A program made the position numbers and the translations under genes. From Aeromicrobium sp. Root495 (GTDB taxonomy: Bacteria; Actinomycetota; Actinomycetes; Propionibacteriales; Nocardioidaceae), in contig NZ_LMFJ01000002.1 of NCBI RefSeq assembly GCF_001426755.1, positions 460,322 through 524,321 of the forward strand: a DNA stretch of 64,000 nt, written 5' to 3'. Under the pieces are notes generated by a model. That model did not search any database and had not been told where the DNA came from. It saw only the letters and a program-made list of their open reading frames with translations. Of the stretch, positions 8,238 to 15,829 are shown in pieces. Within the stretch, counting starts at the first letter, position 1; every line of letters starts with the position of its first letter.

Positions 8238-9208
8238 GCACGCGCACCCTGAGCATCGCCAAGGCGGTCAACGCCGGCCTCCGCGCCGCGATGGAGCACG
8301 ACGAGAAGGTCCTCGTGATGGGCGAGGACGTCGGCCGTCTCGGCGGCGTCTTCCGCGTCACCGACGGTCTCCAGAAAGACTTCGGCGAGCACCGGGTCAT
8401 CGACACCCCGCTCGGCGAGTCCGGCATCGTCGGCGCCGCCGTGGGCCTCACGTTCCGGGGCTACCGCCCCGTCGTGGAGATCCAGTTCGACGGGTTCGTC
8501 TACCCCGCCTACGACCAGATCGTCAGCCAGGTGGCCCGTCTCCACGCCCGCAGTGGTGGCCTCGTCACCATGCCGGTCGTCATCCGCATCCCGTTCGGCG
8601 GTGGCATCGGCGCGGTGGAGCACCACTCCGAGAGCCCCGAGGCGCAGTTCGCGCTCACCGCCGGGCTCAAGGTGGTCTCACCGTCCAACGCCCACGACGC
8701 CTTCTGGATGATCCAGCAGGCGGTGGCCTCCGACGACCCGATCGTCTTCATGGAGCCCAAGCGGCGGTACTGGGAGAACGGCGAGGTGGGCGACGAGCCC
8801 CATCCGCTCCACGCCTCGCGCGTGCTCCGCCGCGGCTCGCACGCCACCCTCGTGACCTACGGACCCATGGTCCGCACGTGCCTCGACGCGGCCCAGGCTG
8901 CCGCCGCCGACGGCATCCAGCTCGACGTCATCGACCTCCGCACTCTCTCCCCGCTCGACCTCGTGCCGGTGCTGGAGTCCGTGCGTCGCACCGGTCGCCT
9001 CGTCGTGGTGCACGAGGCCGCGCGCACGCTCGGCCTGGCCGCGGAGGTGGCCACCCGGGTGCAGGAGGAGTGCTTCCACTCCCTCGAGGCCCCGGTGCTG
9101 CGCGTCACGGGCTACGACGTCCCCTATCCGCCGAGCCGCGTCGAGGAGGAGTACCTGCCGGACCTCGACCGGGTGCTCGACGCCGTCGACCGCTCGCTGG
9201 CGTTCTGA
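8234..9208 (+). CDS. bkdB: 2-oxoacid dehydrogenase E1 beta subunit
   Basis: A 324-residue transketolase-like pyrimidine-binding subunit. It starts with VNAGLRAAMEHDEKVLVMGEDVG and contains DTPLGESGIVGAAVG, which carries the ThDP-activating glutamate. The C-terminal transketolase domain holds DLRTLSPLD and VVHEAARTLG. Length is typical for BkdB/AcoB-type proteins. It is translationally coupled to E1 alpha by an ATGA overlap and followed 10 bp later by E2 with a GGAGG-type ribosome site. Confidence 0.9.
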   Translation: MSTRTLSIAKAVNAGLRAAMEHDEKVLVMGEDVGRLGGVFRVTDGLQKDFGEHRVIDTPLGESGIVGAAVGLTFRGYRPVVEIQFDGFVYPAYDQIVSQVARLHARSGGLVTMPVVIRIPFGGGIGAVEHHSESPEAQFALTAGLKVVSPSNAHDAFWMIQQAVASDDPIVFMEPKRRYWENGEVGDEPHPLHASRVLRRGSHATLVTYGPMVRTCLDAAQAAAADGIQLDVIDLRTLSPLDLVPVLESVRRTGRLVVVHEAARTLGLAAEVATRVQEECFHSLEAPVLRVTGYDVPYPPSRVEEEYLPDLDRVLDAVDRSLAF

Positions 9209-9218
9209 GGAGGCGGAG

Positions 9219-10556
9219 ATGAACGCGAGCACCTTCAACCTCCCCGACGTCGGAGAAGGCCTCACCGAGGCAGAGGTCGTCACGTGGCGCGTGGCCGAGG
9301 GCGACGTCGTCAAGGTCAACGACGTCCTCGTCGACATCGAGACGGCCAAGTCCATCGTCGAGCTGCCGAGCCCCTTCGCGGGGACCGTCACCGGCCTCCT
9401 CGTGGGCGAGGGCGAGACCGTGCCGGTGGGAACACCCATCATCACGATCGGCGCCGCGTCGCCGGCTGCCCCTCCACAGGACCAGGACCCGCCGTTCGAA
9501 GCTCCTGCAGAGACCCGCCAGCCCGTCCTCGTGGGCTACGGGCCCCGGTCCGGCGCCACCACGCGCCGACGCAAGAAGTCGGCCTCACCGGTCGAGCCCG
9601 TCGAGGCCCTTCGACAGTCGCCCCCAGACGCTTCGGTCCCGGGAGGAACCTCCCAGGGGGCGAGCGCGGCTCAGGGAGCGAACGGCGTGCGGGTGCTGGC
9701 GAAGCCGCCGGTCCGCAAGCTCGCGAAGGACCTCGGCGTCGACCTGGCGTCCGTCCCGGCCGCGGGGCCCATCGTCACGCGGGCCGAGGTGGAGGCCTTC
9801 GCCCGCGGCGCCCAGCCGCAGGCGGCACCCACGCCCACGTCTGCTCCTTCCGTCGAGGGAGACGTCCGCGTCCCCGTCAAGGGCGTCCGCAAGGCCACCG
9901 CCGAGGCCATGGTGGCCTCGGCCTTCACCGCGCCCCACGTCACGGAGTGGGTCACGGTCGACGTCTCCCGGACCGTGGAGCTCGTGGACCGGCTCAAGGC
10001 CGACCGTCGCTTCGCCGACGTCAAGGTCACGCCGACGCTCCTCGTGGCGCGGGCCGTGTGCCTCGCGCTGCGTCGCACGCCCCAGCTCAACGCGTCGTGG
10101 GACGAGGCGGCCCAGGAGATCGTGCTGCGAGCCGGGGTGAACCTCGGCGTCGCGGCGGCCACCGAGCGCGGCCTCGTGGTCCCGGTGGTGCCGGCAGCGG
10201 ACCGCATGAGCCTGGCCGACCTCGGCACGGCGCTGGGCGAGCTCACCCGCACCGCGCGCGAGGGCCGCACGCAGCCGGCGCAGATGAGCGGCGGCACGTT
10301 CACCCTCACCAACGTCGGCGTCTTCGGCGTCGACGGCGGGACGCCCATCCTCAACCCGGGCCAGTCGGGGATCCTCGCGGTCGGGGCCATCGCCCGTCGG
10401 CCGTGGGTGGACGAGAACGACGTCGTGGTCCCGCGCTGGGTCACCACGTTGTCGGTGAGCTTCGACCACCGCGTGGCCGACGGCGAGCAGGGCTCGCGGT
10501 TCCTCGCCGACGTCGCGGCGATGCTCCACGACCCGGCCCTGGCGCTCACCTTCTGA
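9219..10556 (+). CDS. bkdC: Dihydrolipoamide acyltransferase (E2) of the 2-oxoacid dehydrogenase complex
   Basis: A 445-residue E2. Residues 1-80 form one lipoyl domain with the lipoylated lysine in DIETAKSIVEL. A linker follows, then a peripheral subunit-binding domain at about 160-195 (KPPVRKLAKDLGVDL), a second linker and a catalytic domain at about 225-445 ending with the active-site histidine motif SFDHRVADGEQG. It takes the acyl group from E1 and transfers it to CoA. The first linker contains an unusual stretch whose DNA looks like a degraded intergenic repeat (separate entry). Confidence 0.9.
   Translation: MNASTFNLPDVGEGLTEAEVVTWRVAEGDVVKVNDVLVDIETAKSIVELPSPFAGTVTGLLVGEGETVPVGTPIITIGAASPAAPPQDQDPPFEAPAETRQPVLVGYGPRSGATTRRRKKSASPVEPVEALRQSPPDASVPGGTSQGASAAQGANGVRVLAKPPVRKLAKDLGVDLASVPAAGPIVTRAEVEAFARGAQPQAAPTPTSAPSVEGDVRVPVKGVRKATAEAMVASAFTAPHVTEWVTVDVSRTVELVDRLKADRRFADVKVTPTLLVARAVCLALRRTPQLNASWDEAAQEIVLRAGVNLGVAAATERGLVVPVVPAADRMSLADLGTALGELTRTAREGRTQPAQMSGGTFTLTNVGVFGVDGGTPILNPGQSGILAVGAIARRPWVDENDVVVPRWVTTLSVSFDHRVADGEQGSRFLADVAAMLHDPALALTF
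9590..9686 (+). repeat. REP-like sequence within the E2 linker coding region (tentative)
   Basis: The DNA encoding roughly residues 125-156 of E2 contains GTCGAGCCCGTCGAGG, then CCTTCGACAG and GGCTCAGGGAGCG. These words resemble the GTCGAGCCTGTCGAGACC and TTCGACAGGCTCAGGGAGCG pieces of dispersed intergenic palindromes I know from other actinobacterial genomes. The frame stays open through it. Only this one copy is in the window, so dispersion cannot be shown here. Confidence 0.35.
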
Positions 10557-10578
10557 GCACCGGCACCGCGGGTGGGCG

Positions 10579-11178
10579 TCAGGACAGGCGCTCGCCCGCG
10601 GTGACCGACGACCCGATCGTGTTGCCCGGAGCAGCGAGCGGGCAGCGCCAGCGGTCGTCGTACCGGCACGAGGGGTGGTACGCGAAGTTGAGGTCGAGGA
10701 CGAGCTCGTCGTCAGTGCCCCCGAGCCACGAGCCCTTGGCCGTGTCGAGCACGTAGCGGCCCGCGCCGTAGCTCTCGCGTCCGCTCGTGCCGTCCTTGAT
10801 CGGCACGAAGAGCCCACCGGCGTACTGGTGCATGCGCCAGACGTCGAGACCCTCGCCCTCGGGCAGCGTCGCGCGCCCGACGCGCCGCATCACCAGCGAT
10901 CCGTCGTCCCCTGTGTCCAGGACCCGTTCGTCGTCCTCGGCGGCAACGACGGGCACCACGAGCCGCCAGTCGGTGTCGTAGGGCCAGTACGGCAGGCCCG
11001 TCTCCCGCAGCGGGTCACGCGCCGGGAGGGGCGACTGCGGGTGGGTGCGGAACAGCTCGTCGCGGCCTGATCGCCAGCGGGCATGGGCCCGGTCATGATC
11101 GGCGTCGGCGCGCACTGCGGCGTAGAGGTCCGCGACGCGGAGCCGCCAGTCGACGAGGGAGGCTTCCATGGCCGTCAC
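10579..11178 (-). CDS. DUF1684 domain-containing protein
   Basis: A 199-residue soluble protein. The C-terminal half carries the pattern I associate with DUF1684: FVPIKDGTSGRESYGAGRY, then LDLNFAYHPSCRY, then RCPLAAPGN and a final TAGERL. The conserved Asp/Glu/Cys pattern suggests a small catalytic or ligand-binding beta fold, but no biochemical function is established to my knowledge. It is convergent with the E2 gene (22 bp apart) and probably independent of it. An alternative ATG lies three codons further in. Confidence 0.8.
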   Translation of the reverse strand: MTAMEASLVDWRLRVADLYAAVRADADHDRAHARWRSGRDELFRTHPQSPLPARDPLRETGLPYWPYDTDWRLVVPVVAAEDDERVLDTGDDGSLVMRRVGRATLPEGEGLDVWRMHQYAGGLFVPIKDGTSGRESYGAGRYVLDTAKGSWLGGTDDELVLDLNFAYHPSCRYDDRWRCPLAAPGNTIGSSVTAGERLS

Positions 11179-11230
11179 GCTGCCACATCCTGGGGCGGTC
11201 CGCCGGAGGCCCCGGTCCTAGACTGACGAG

Positions 11231-12508
11231 GTGACCACGGCAGGCTCGACCCCCGCGGCGCGGGCGGGAAGGTCGGCCGTCCCCATCTGGCTCGTGGGTC
11301 TGTCGGTGTACCTCCTCGCCGTGTTCCACCGGTCCTCGCTCGCCGTGGCCGGCCTTGCGGCCGGCGACCGGTTCGGGATCAGCGCGGCGCAGCTCTCGAC
11401 GTTCGTCATGCTCCAGCTCGTGGTCTATGCGGGGATGCAGATCCCGGTGGGCCTGCTGCTGGACCGCTTCGGGCCGCGACGCCTGCTGATCCTCGGCACC
11501 GTCATCCTCACGCTGGCTCAGACCGGCTTCGCCTTCGCGGACTCGTATCTCGTGGCCCTCGTGGCCCGCGTGTTCGTGGGGCTCGGCGACGCCCTCACGT
11601 TCGTCTGCGTCCTGCGCCTCGTCAACACCTGGTTCGCACCTCGCCGCATCCCGGTCGTCACGCAGATCACCGGGGTGACGGGACAGCTCGGCGCGGTGCT
11701 CGCCGCGGCGCCGATGGCCTGGGCCCTGCGCGAGCAGGGGTGGACGCCCACCTACCTCACGGCGGCCGGCATCGGAGCGGTGCTGCTCCTGCTCGTGGTC
11801 CCCGTGGTGCACGACTCGCCCCAGGAGCGGTCGGCCTCGGGCCCGGCTCTCGCGTGGTCCACGATCCGCTCCAGCCTCGCCGCCTCCTGGGCCCACCCCG
11901 GCACCCGGCTCGGCTTCTGGACCCACTTCACCACCCAGTTCAGCGCCACCACCCTCGGACTGCTCTGGGGCTACCCCTTCTTCGTGCGTGGTGAGGGGAG
12001 GACGCCGGGCGAGGCCGGGTTCCTGCTGACGATGCTCGTGCTCTCCCTCATGGTGGCGGGCCCTCTCATCGGCTACCTCATCACGCGCGAGCCGTGGCAC
12101 CGCTCGTCGCTCGTGCTGGGCATCGTGTGGTCGATCGTCGGGGCATGGACCGTCGTCCTGGTCTGGCCGGGCAACGCCCCGTGGTGGTTGCTGCTCGTGC
12201 TCGTGGTGGTCACCGGGATCGGCGGGCCGGCGTCGATGATCGGGTTCGACTTCGCCCGGTCCTTCAACCCGCCCGACCGGCTGGGTGCCGCGACGGGCAT
12301 CGTCAACCAGGCCGGCTTCGTCGCCAGCCTCGTGCTCGTGCTGGCCATCGGCTTCGTTCTCGACTGGCGCACGCCGGGGAGCAGCACCGCGTACACGCCG
12401 GAGGCGTTCCGCTGGGCGATGTCGGTGCAGTACGTGCTCTGGGCTCTCGGTCTCGTGCAGATCTGGCGCTACCGGCGGCAGACCCGCGCCCAGGTCCCGC
12501 GCTCGTAG
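11231..12508 (+). CDS. Major facilitator superfamily transporter
   Basis: A 425-residue protein with about 12 hydrophobic helices. The motif-A-like loop LLDRFGPRRLLILG lies between helices 2 and 3, as is usual for the MFS. A GTG start is used 10 bp after the last base of a divergent-looking gap. The C-terminal half shows PASMIGFDFARSFNPPDRLG, a segment seen in NarK/oxalate-formate-like members, but the substrate cannot be read. A strong hairpin follows the gene. Confidence 0.85.
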   Translation: MTTAGSTPAARAGRSAVPIWLVGLSVYLLAVFHRSSLAVAGLAAGDRFGISAAQLSTFVMLQLVVYAGMQIPVGLLLDRFGPRRLLILGTVILTLAQTGFAFADSYLVALVARVFVGLGDALTFVCVLRLVNTWFAPRRIPVVTQITGVTGQLGAVLAAAPMAWALREQGWTPTYLTAAGIGAVLLLLVVPVVHDSPQERSASGPALAWSTIRSSLAASWAHPGTRLGFWTHFTTQFSATTLGLLWGYPFFVRGEGRTPGEAGFLLTMLVLSLMVAGPLIGYLITREPWHRSSLVLGIVWSIVGAWTVVLVWPGNAPWWLLLVLVVVTGIGGPASMIGFDFARSFNPPDRLGAATGIVNQAGFVASLVLVLAIGFVLDWRTPGSSTAYTPEAFRWAMSVQYVLWALGLVQIWRYRRQTRAQVPRS

Positions 12509-12545
12509 GCTCCCGTGGGTCGGCTTCGTGGTGCAGGCGCAGGAC

Positions 12546-12572
12546 AGCCCCCGGAGCATCGCTCCGGGGGCT
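12546..12572 (+). terminator. Intrinsic terminator hairpin
   Basis: A perfect 12-bp stem (arm AGCCCCCGGAGC) with the loop ATC lies 38 bp after the MFS stop and 15 bp from the end of the convergent GNAT gene. It probably serves both directions. Confidence 0.75.
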
Positions 12573-12586
12573 GCTCCGAGTGAAGG

Positions 12587-13093
12587 TCAGGCGGCGTCGG
12601 GCTGACGCACGAACATGACGTTCGTGGTGCCGTTGTGCTCCAGCTCGCCGACGGGCTCGAAGCCGCGTCCGCGGTGGAAGGCCAGCGAGCCCTCGTTGTG
12701 GTCGTAGACCTCGAGGGCGACGGGCTTGTCGCCCTCGATCTCCTCGTAGAGACGCGAGGCCACGCCCTGGCGACGGTGGTCCTCGGAGACGACGATGCGG
12801 TCGAGGTATACGTAGTCGTCGAGACGCTTCTCGAACCAGTCGTAGCGGCTCGAGTCATAGGTGGCGCCCGTGGGGAGCGTGATGACGAACCCGGCGATGT
12901 CGCCGTCGTCGTCGAGCACGAGGGCCTGGTCGGCCTGCTTCACGAGCAGCGCGAGGTCCTCGCGGTCGAGCGGACCGACACCCTCCAGGGCTGTCTGGTT
13001 GATCTCCACCACGGTGTCGAGGTCGGACGGGCGGATGTCGCGCACCGTCATCTGGTCGGCCGGGGTCGTCGTCTCAGTCATGTCTAGGCTCAT
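12587..13093 (-). CDS. GNAT-family N-acetyltransferase
   Basis: About 168 residues. The N-terminus of the domain is TVRDIRPSDLDTVVEIN. The acetyl-CoA pyrophosphate loop RRQGVASRLYEEI follows the beta strand YLDRIVVSEDH, and the C-terminal NEGSLAFHRGRGFEPVGE is typical of GNAT enzymes acting on small molecules or protein N-termini. Candidate ATGs are at 13093, 13081 and 13051; none has a good ribosome site, so the start is uncertain. The upstream gap holds a 25-bp near-palindrome and a Crp-like site. Confidence 0.8.
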   Translation of the reverse strand: MSLDMTETTTPADQMTVRDIRPSDLDTVVEINQTALEGVGPLDREDLALLVKQADQALVLDDDGDIAGFVITLPTGATYDSSRYDWFEKRLDDYVYLDRIVVSEDHRRQGVASRLYEEIEGDKPVALEVYDHNEGSLAFHRGRGFEPVGELEHNGTTNVMFVRQPDAA

Positions 13094-13152
13094 CGAATTC
13101 GACGTTACGTCAACCTGGCGCGCCTGGCCACCTGAGAGGGGTCCGCCATGAG

Positions 13153-13185
13153 GCATCTCACGAAATTCGTGTGATGCGGGTCACG
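13153..13185. promoter_or_regulatory. 25-bp near-palindrome overlapping a Crp/GlxR-like site
   Basis: The arms GCATCTCACGAA and TTCGTGTGATGC flank a single central base and match at 11 of 12 positions. Overlapping its right arm, TGTGA-TGCGGG-TCACG (13170-13185) fits the Crp/GlxR pattern at 9 of 10 positions. The element lies 60-92 bp upstream of the GNAT start and 10-42 bp downstream of the SDR stop, both on the minus strand. It could be an operator for the GNAT gene or a transcription end for the SDR gene. Confidence 0.5.
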
Positions 13186-13194
13186 TCTGGGCGG

Positions 13195-14121
13195 TCAGAC
13201 CCGGAACGACAGCCCCGTGGCCTGCTCGGAGGCCGTCCAGAGGTTGGCCGCGAGGTCGGCGTCGCGGGCCCAGCGCGTCATGCCGGAGAGCTCGGGAGCT
13301 CCACGGGTGCCACCGAGACCGCGAGGTCCGTAGTACTCGCCGCTCTTCGCCGCGGGATCGGTGGCGGCGCGAAGCGTCGGCAGCGCTCCGGCGGCGGCCG
13401 ACTGCGAGAACGGCTTGCTCACCTGGGCGAAGGCCGAGCCCAGGACGGGGTTGCCCATGGCCACTCCGGTCTTCTGCAGGTTGGTGGAGGCGACACCGGG
13501 GTGCGCGGCGATGCTGGCGATGCCCGAGCCCGCCGCCTCGAGCCTGCGGTGCAGCTCCTGCGCGAAGATCAGGTTGGCGAGCTTGGACTCGGCGTAGGTC
13601 TGCCAGCGGCGGTACTTGCGCGGCGACCCCTCGGGGGTGAGGGCGCGCAGGTCGAGCCCGGTGGCCTGCTTGTGGGCGATGGAGCTGACCGAGACCACGC
13701 GGGCGTCGGGCGCGAGGTTGGGCCAGAGTCGCGCGTTCCAGGCGAAGTGGCCGATGTGGTTGGTGCCCATCTGCAGCTCGAAGCCGTCGACCGTCCGCGA
13801 CTCCGGGGGCACCATGATCCCGGCGTTGTTCACCAGCAGGTCGATGCGCTCGTACCGCTCGGCCGTGGTCTCGGCGGCCTCCTGGACCGACCCGAGGTCG
13901 GCGAGGTCGAGGGCGATGACGTCGAACGTGCGGCCGGGCAGCTCCTTCTCGAGCCGGGCCACGGTGTCGGCGGCCTTCTGCTCGTTCCGCGCGGTGACCG
14001 CCACGTCGGCGCCGTGACGGGCCAGCTCGAGCGCCGTGTAGAAGCCGAGGCCTCCGGTGGCGCCCGTGACGATGGCGCGGCGACCGCTGAGGTCGGGGAT
14101 GTCGGACTTCTTCCAGGTCAT
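13195..14121 (-). CDS. Short-chain dehydrogenase/reductase (retinol-dehydrogenase-like)
   Basis: A 308-residue classical SDR. The cofactor glycine motif TGATGGLGFYTA and the following TARNE (arginine selecting NADP) are near the N-terminus. NNAGIM and the catalytic YAESKLAN motif (Tyr-x3-Lys) are in order, with the catalytic Ser region VVSVSSIAH before them. A long C-terminal part with GPRGLGGTRG resembles the WWOX/retinol dehydrogenase-like subgroup. Cytoplasmic NAD(P)-dependent redox enzyme; substrate unknown. Confidence 0.88.
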   Translation of the reverse strand: MTWKKSDIPDLSGRRAIVTGATGGLGFYTALELARHGADVAVTARNEQKAADTVARLEKELPGRTFDVIALDLADLGSVQEAAETTAERYERIDLLVNNAGIMVPPESRTVDGFELQMGTNHIGHFAWNARLWPNLAPDARVVSVSSIAHKQATGLDLRALTPEGSPRKYRRWQTYAESKLANLIFAQELHRRLEAAGSGIASIAAHPGVASTNLQKTGVAMGNPVLGSAFAQVSKPFSQSAAAGALPTLRAATDPAAKSGEYYGPRGLGGTRGAPELSGMTRWARDADLAANLWTASEQATGLSFRV

Positions 14122-14178
14122 GCCGTCACCGTAGCGGCGACGTCCTGGCCCCGCTGGTCACTGGGTGGCGCCACGCGG

Positions 14179-14721
14179 CTACTGGCCGGTGCGACCGTCG
14201 ATGCACTCGCGCAGGAGATCGGCGTGGCCGACGTGCCGCGCGTACTCCTCGATCATGTGGACCACGAGGTCGCGCACGCTCACGACGTCGTCGACGCCCG
14301 GGACGGGCAGCTGGGTGGCCAGCTCGGACTCGGGCAGGGCGTCGAGCCAGGCGGCGGCCTCGGCCGTGACGGCGTCCCAGCGGGCGAAGGCCTCGTCGAG
14401 GCACTCCTGCGTGCCGAAGGCCTCGTTGAAGTCGGCGTCGCGGTCGCCGTCGTGTCGGTACGGGCGCGGGACGGGGCTGCCCTGGGCGACGACCCGGAAC
14501 CAGTAGTGCTCCACGGCGGCGAGGTGGCGTACGAGGCCGAGCAGGCTCATCGTGCTGGGCGGCACGCTCCGGGTGGCGAGCTGCTCCGGTGTGAGGCCGT
14601 CGCACTTGAGGCGCAGGGTGATCCGGTAGTTGGTGAGGTACTCGGCGTAGGTGGCCTTCTCGCCCTCGGGGTTGCCGTAGGTGCGGGGGTCGTCCTCGTC
14701 GGTGGTCCAGACGTCGCTCAT
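14179..14721 (-). CDS. DinB-family (DUF664) putative thiol-dependent transferase
   Basis: A 180-residue helical protein with the DinB/DUF664 features: an early YLTNYRITLRLKCDGLT segment, LLGLVRHLAAVEHYWFR with a metal-binding histidine, and the late VVHMIEEYARHVGHADLLRE with two more. The three histidines suggest a metal site as in mycothiol- or bacillithiol-dependent DinB enzymes. Its start overlaps the stop of the upstream membrane-protein gene (ATGA). Confidence 0.85.
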   Translation of the reverse strand: MSDVWTTDEDDPRTYGNPEGEKATYAEYLTNYRITLRLKCDGLTPEQLATRSVPPSTMSLLGLVRHLAAVEHYWFRVVAQGSPVPRPYRHDGDRDADFNEAFGTQECLDEAFARWDAVTAEAAAWLDALPESELATQLPVPGVDDVVSVRDLVVHMIEEYARHVGHADLLRECIDGRTGQ

Positions 14722-15236
14722 GACTCGACGGTAGGCCGAGAGCGCCGGCACCACCAGGTCCAGCCGGCGAGCGCGAAGCCGGCCAGGGACGACAGGATCC
14801 CGATGCCCAGCCCCAGCCGCTGGCGGTCGGTGAAGCCCTCGACCGCCGCCACCGCGTACGTGGCCGGATCGGTGGCCCGGTCCTTCGGGGCGCAGGCCAC
14901 CTGGACGTCCTTGCCGCCGTCGGGCACGAAGCCGATGAGCGTCCAGACCGTCCCGTCGCGTGTGACGGTGAGGGTCAGGGACGCGTCGTCGACCTGCTTG
15001 GACTCCGAGCCCTTGGGGCCGTTGCGGTAGCGGCACCGGACGTCGCGGTCGGTCTGGGGCACGTCGGTGAACACGGCGACGGACCGGTTGGGTGCGTCGA
15101 CGGGTGAGGTGGAGGGCTGCAGCGTCGCTTCGCGGACGAGGTTCCAGGAGGTGCCGGCGGTGGCCACGCCGACCATCCAGCCGCCGAAGATGAGCACGAT
15201 GGCCACCAGGTACCAGCCGGTCTTCACAGGACGCAC
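14718..15236 (-). CDS. Membrane protein of unknown function, two helices flanking an exported domain
   Basis: About 172 residues. One helix lies near the N-terminus (TGWYLVAIVLIFGGWMVGVATA), then about 100 polar residues with two cysteines (CRYRNGPKG and VACAPKD), and a second helix at the end followed by CRRSRP. I do not recognise the family. Two GTG codons (15236 and 15227) can start it; no ATG gives a sensible N-terminus. It is coupled to the DinB gene by a 4-bp overlap. Confidence 0.7.
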   Translation of the reverse strand: MRPVKTGWYLVAIVLIFGGWMVGVATAGTSWNLVREATLQPSTSPVDAPNRSVAVFTDVPQTDRDVRCRYRNGPKGSESKQVDDASLTLTVTRDGTVWTLIGFVPDGGKDVQVACAPKDRATDPATYAVAAVEGFTDRQRLGLGIGILSSLAGFALAGWTWWCRRSRPTVES

Positions 15237-15295
15237 CGCCTCACTCTGGCACACGTCCACCACGAAGTGGCCCCATGACACCGCGGCGCGGGCGC

Positions 15296-15325
15296 TTGAC
15301 GCTGCCGAGGGCTGCGCGCGAAGAT
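15296..15325 (+). promoter_or_regulatory. Probable promoter of the DoxX-like gene
   Basis: TTGACG (15296-15301) and GAAGAT (15320-15325) are separated by 18 bp, giving a reasonable housekeeping-type promoter 33 bp before the start. The perfect inverted repeat TGACCT-GG-AGGTCA (15340-15353) follows and overlaps the ribosome site AGGTCA of the gene. Confidence 0.45.
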
Positions 15326-15357
15326 CCTTGAAAACTCAATGACCTGGAGGTCATCCC

Positions 15358-15768
15358 ATGGACGAGGTCTTCCTCATCTCCCGCATCCTGTTCGCCTACC
15401 TGGTGATCGGCTCCGGCATCGGCCACCTGACCGCCACCGGCGCGATGGCCGGCTACGCCGAGTCGAAGGGTCTCTCCAACGCCAAGACGATGGTCCAGGT
15501 GAGCGGCGTCGCGCTCCTGGCCGGTGGCATCTCGGTGCTCCTCGGCATCTGGGGCGACATCGGCTCGCTGGGCCTCGCGATCCTCTTCCTCGTCATCGCG
15601 GTCGTCATGCACGCGTTCTGGAAGGAGTCCGACGCCCAGGCCAGGCAGGCCGAGATGGTCAGCTTCAACAAGAACGTCTCGCTCGCCGGTGGTGCGCTCG
15701 CGCTCTTCGTGCTGCTGTCGAACGACTTCGCGCCGTACACGATCACGGGCTCGCTCATCAACTGGTGA
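15358..15768 (+). CDS. DoxX-like integral membrane protein
   Basis: A 136-residue protein with four hydrophobic helices. It starts with a segment resembling DoxX-family helix 1 (RILFAYLVIGSGIGHLT) and has the central loop YAESKGLSNAKTM followed by a glycine-rich helix. The ribosome site CTGGAGG lies about 8 bases before the ATG. DoxX-like proteins are linked to redox or oxidative stress functions, but their activity is unclear. It stands alone and ends in a strong bidirectional terminator. Confidence 0.75.
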   Translation: MDEVFLISRILFAYLVIGSGIGHLTATGAMAGYAESKGLSNAKTMVQVSGVALLAGGISVLLGIWGDIGSLGLAILFLVIAVVMHAFWKESDAQARQAEMVSFNKNVSLAGGALALFVLLSNDFAPYTITGSLINW

Positions 15769-15773
15769 CCCGA

Positions 15774-15814
15774 CACGAAGGCGCCCCGGCTCGATGAGCC
15801 GGGGCGCCTTCGTG
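15774..15814. terminator. Bidirectional terminator hairpin
   Basis: A perfect 19-bp stem (arm CACGAAGGCGCCCCGGCTC) with the loop GAT lies between the convergent DoxX-like and acyl-CoA dehydrogenase genes. Confidence 0.85.
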
Positions 15815-15829
15815 CTGTTCAGCTGCGGA

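Noticed and set aside
15340..15353. TGACCT-GG-AGGTCA as an RNA hairpin hiding the ribosome site
   Set aside because: A two-base loop cannot close such a stem; it may only be a protein site or chance.
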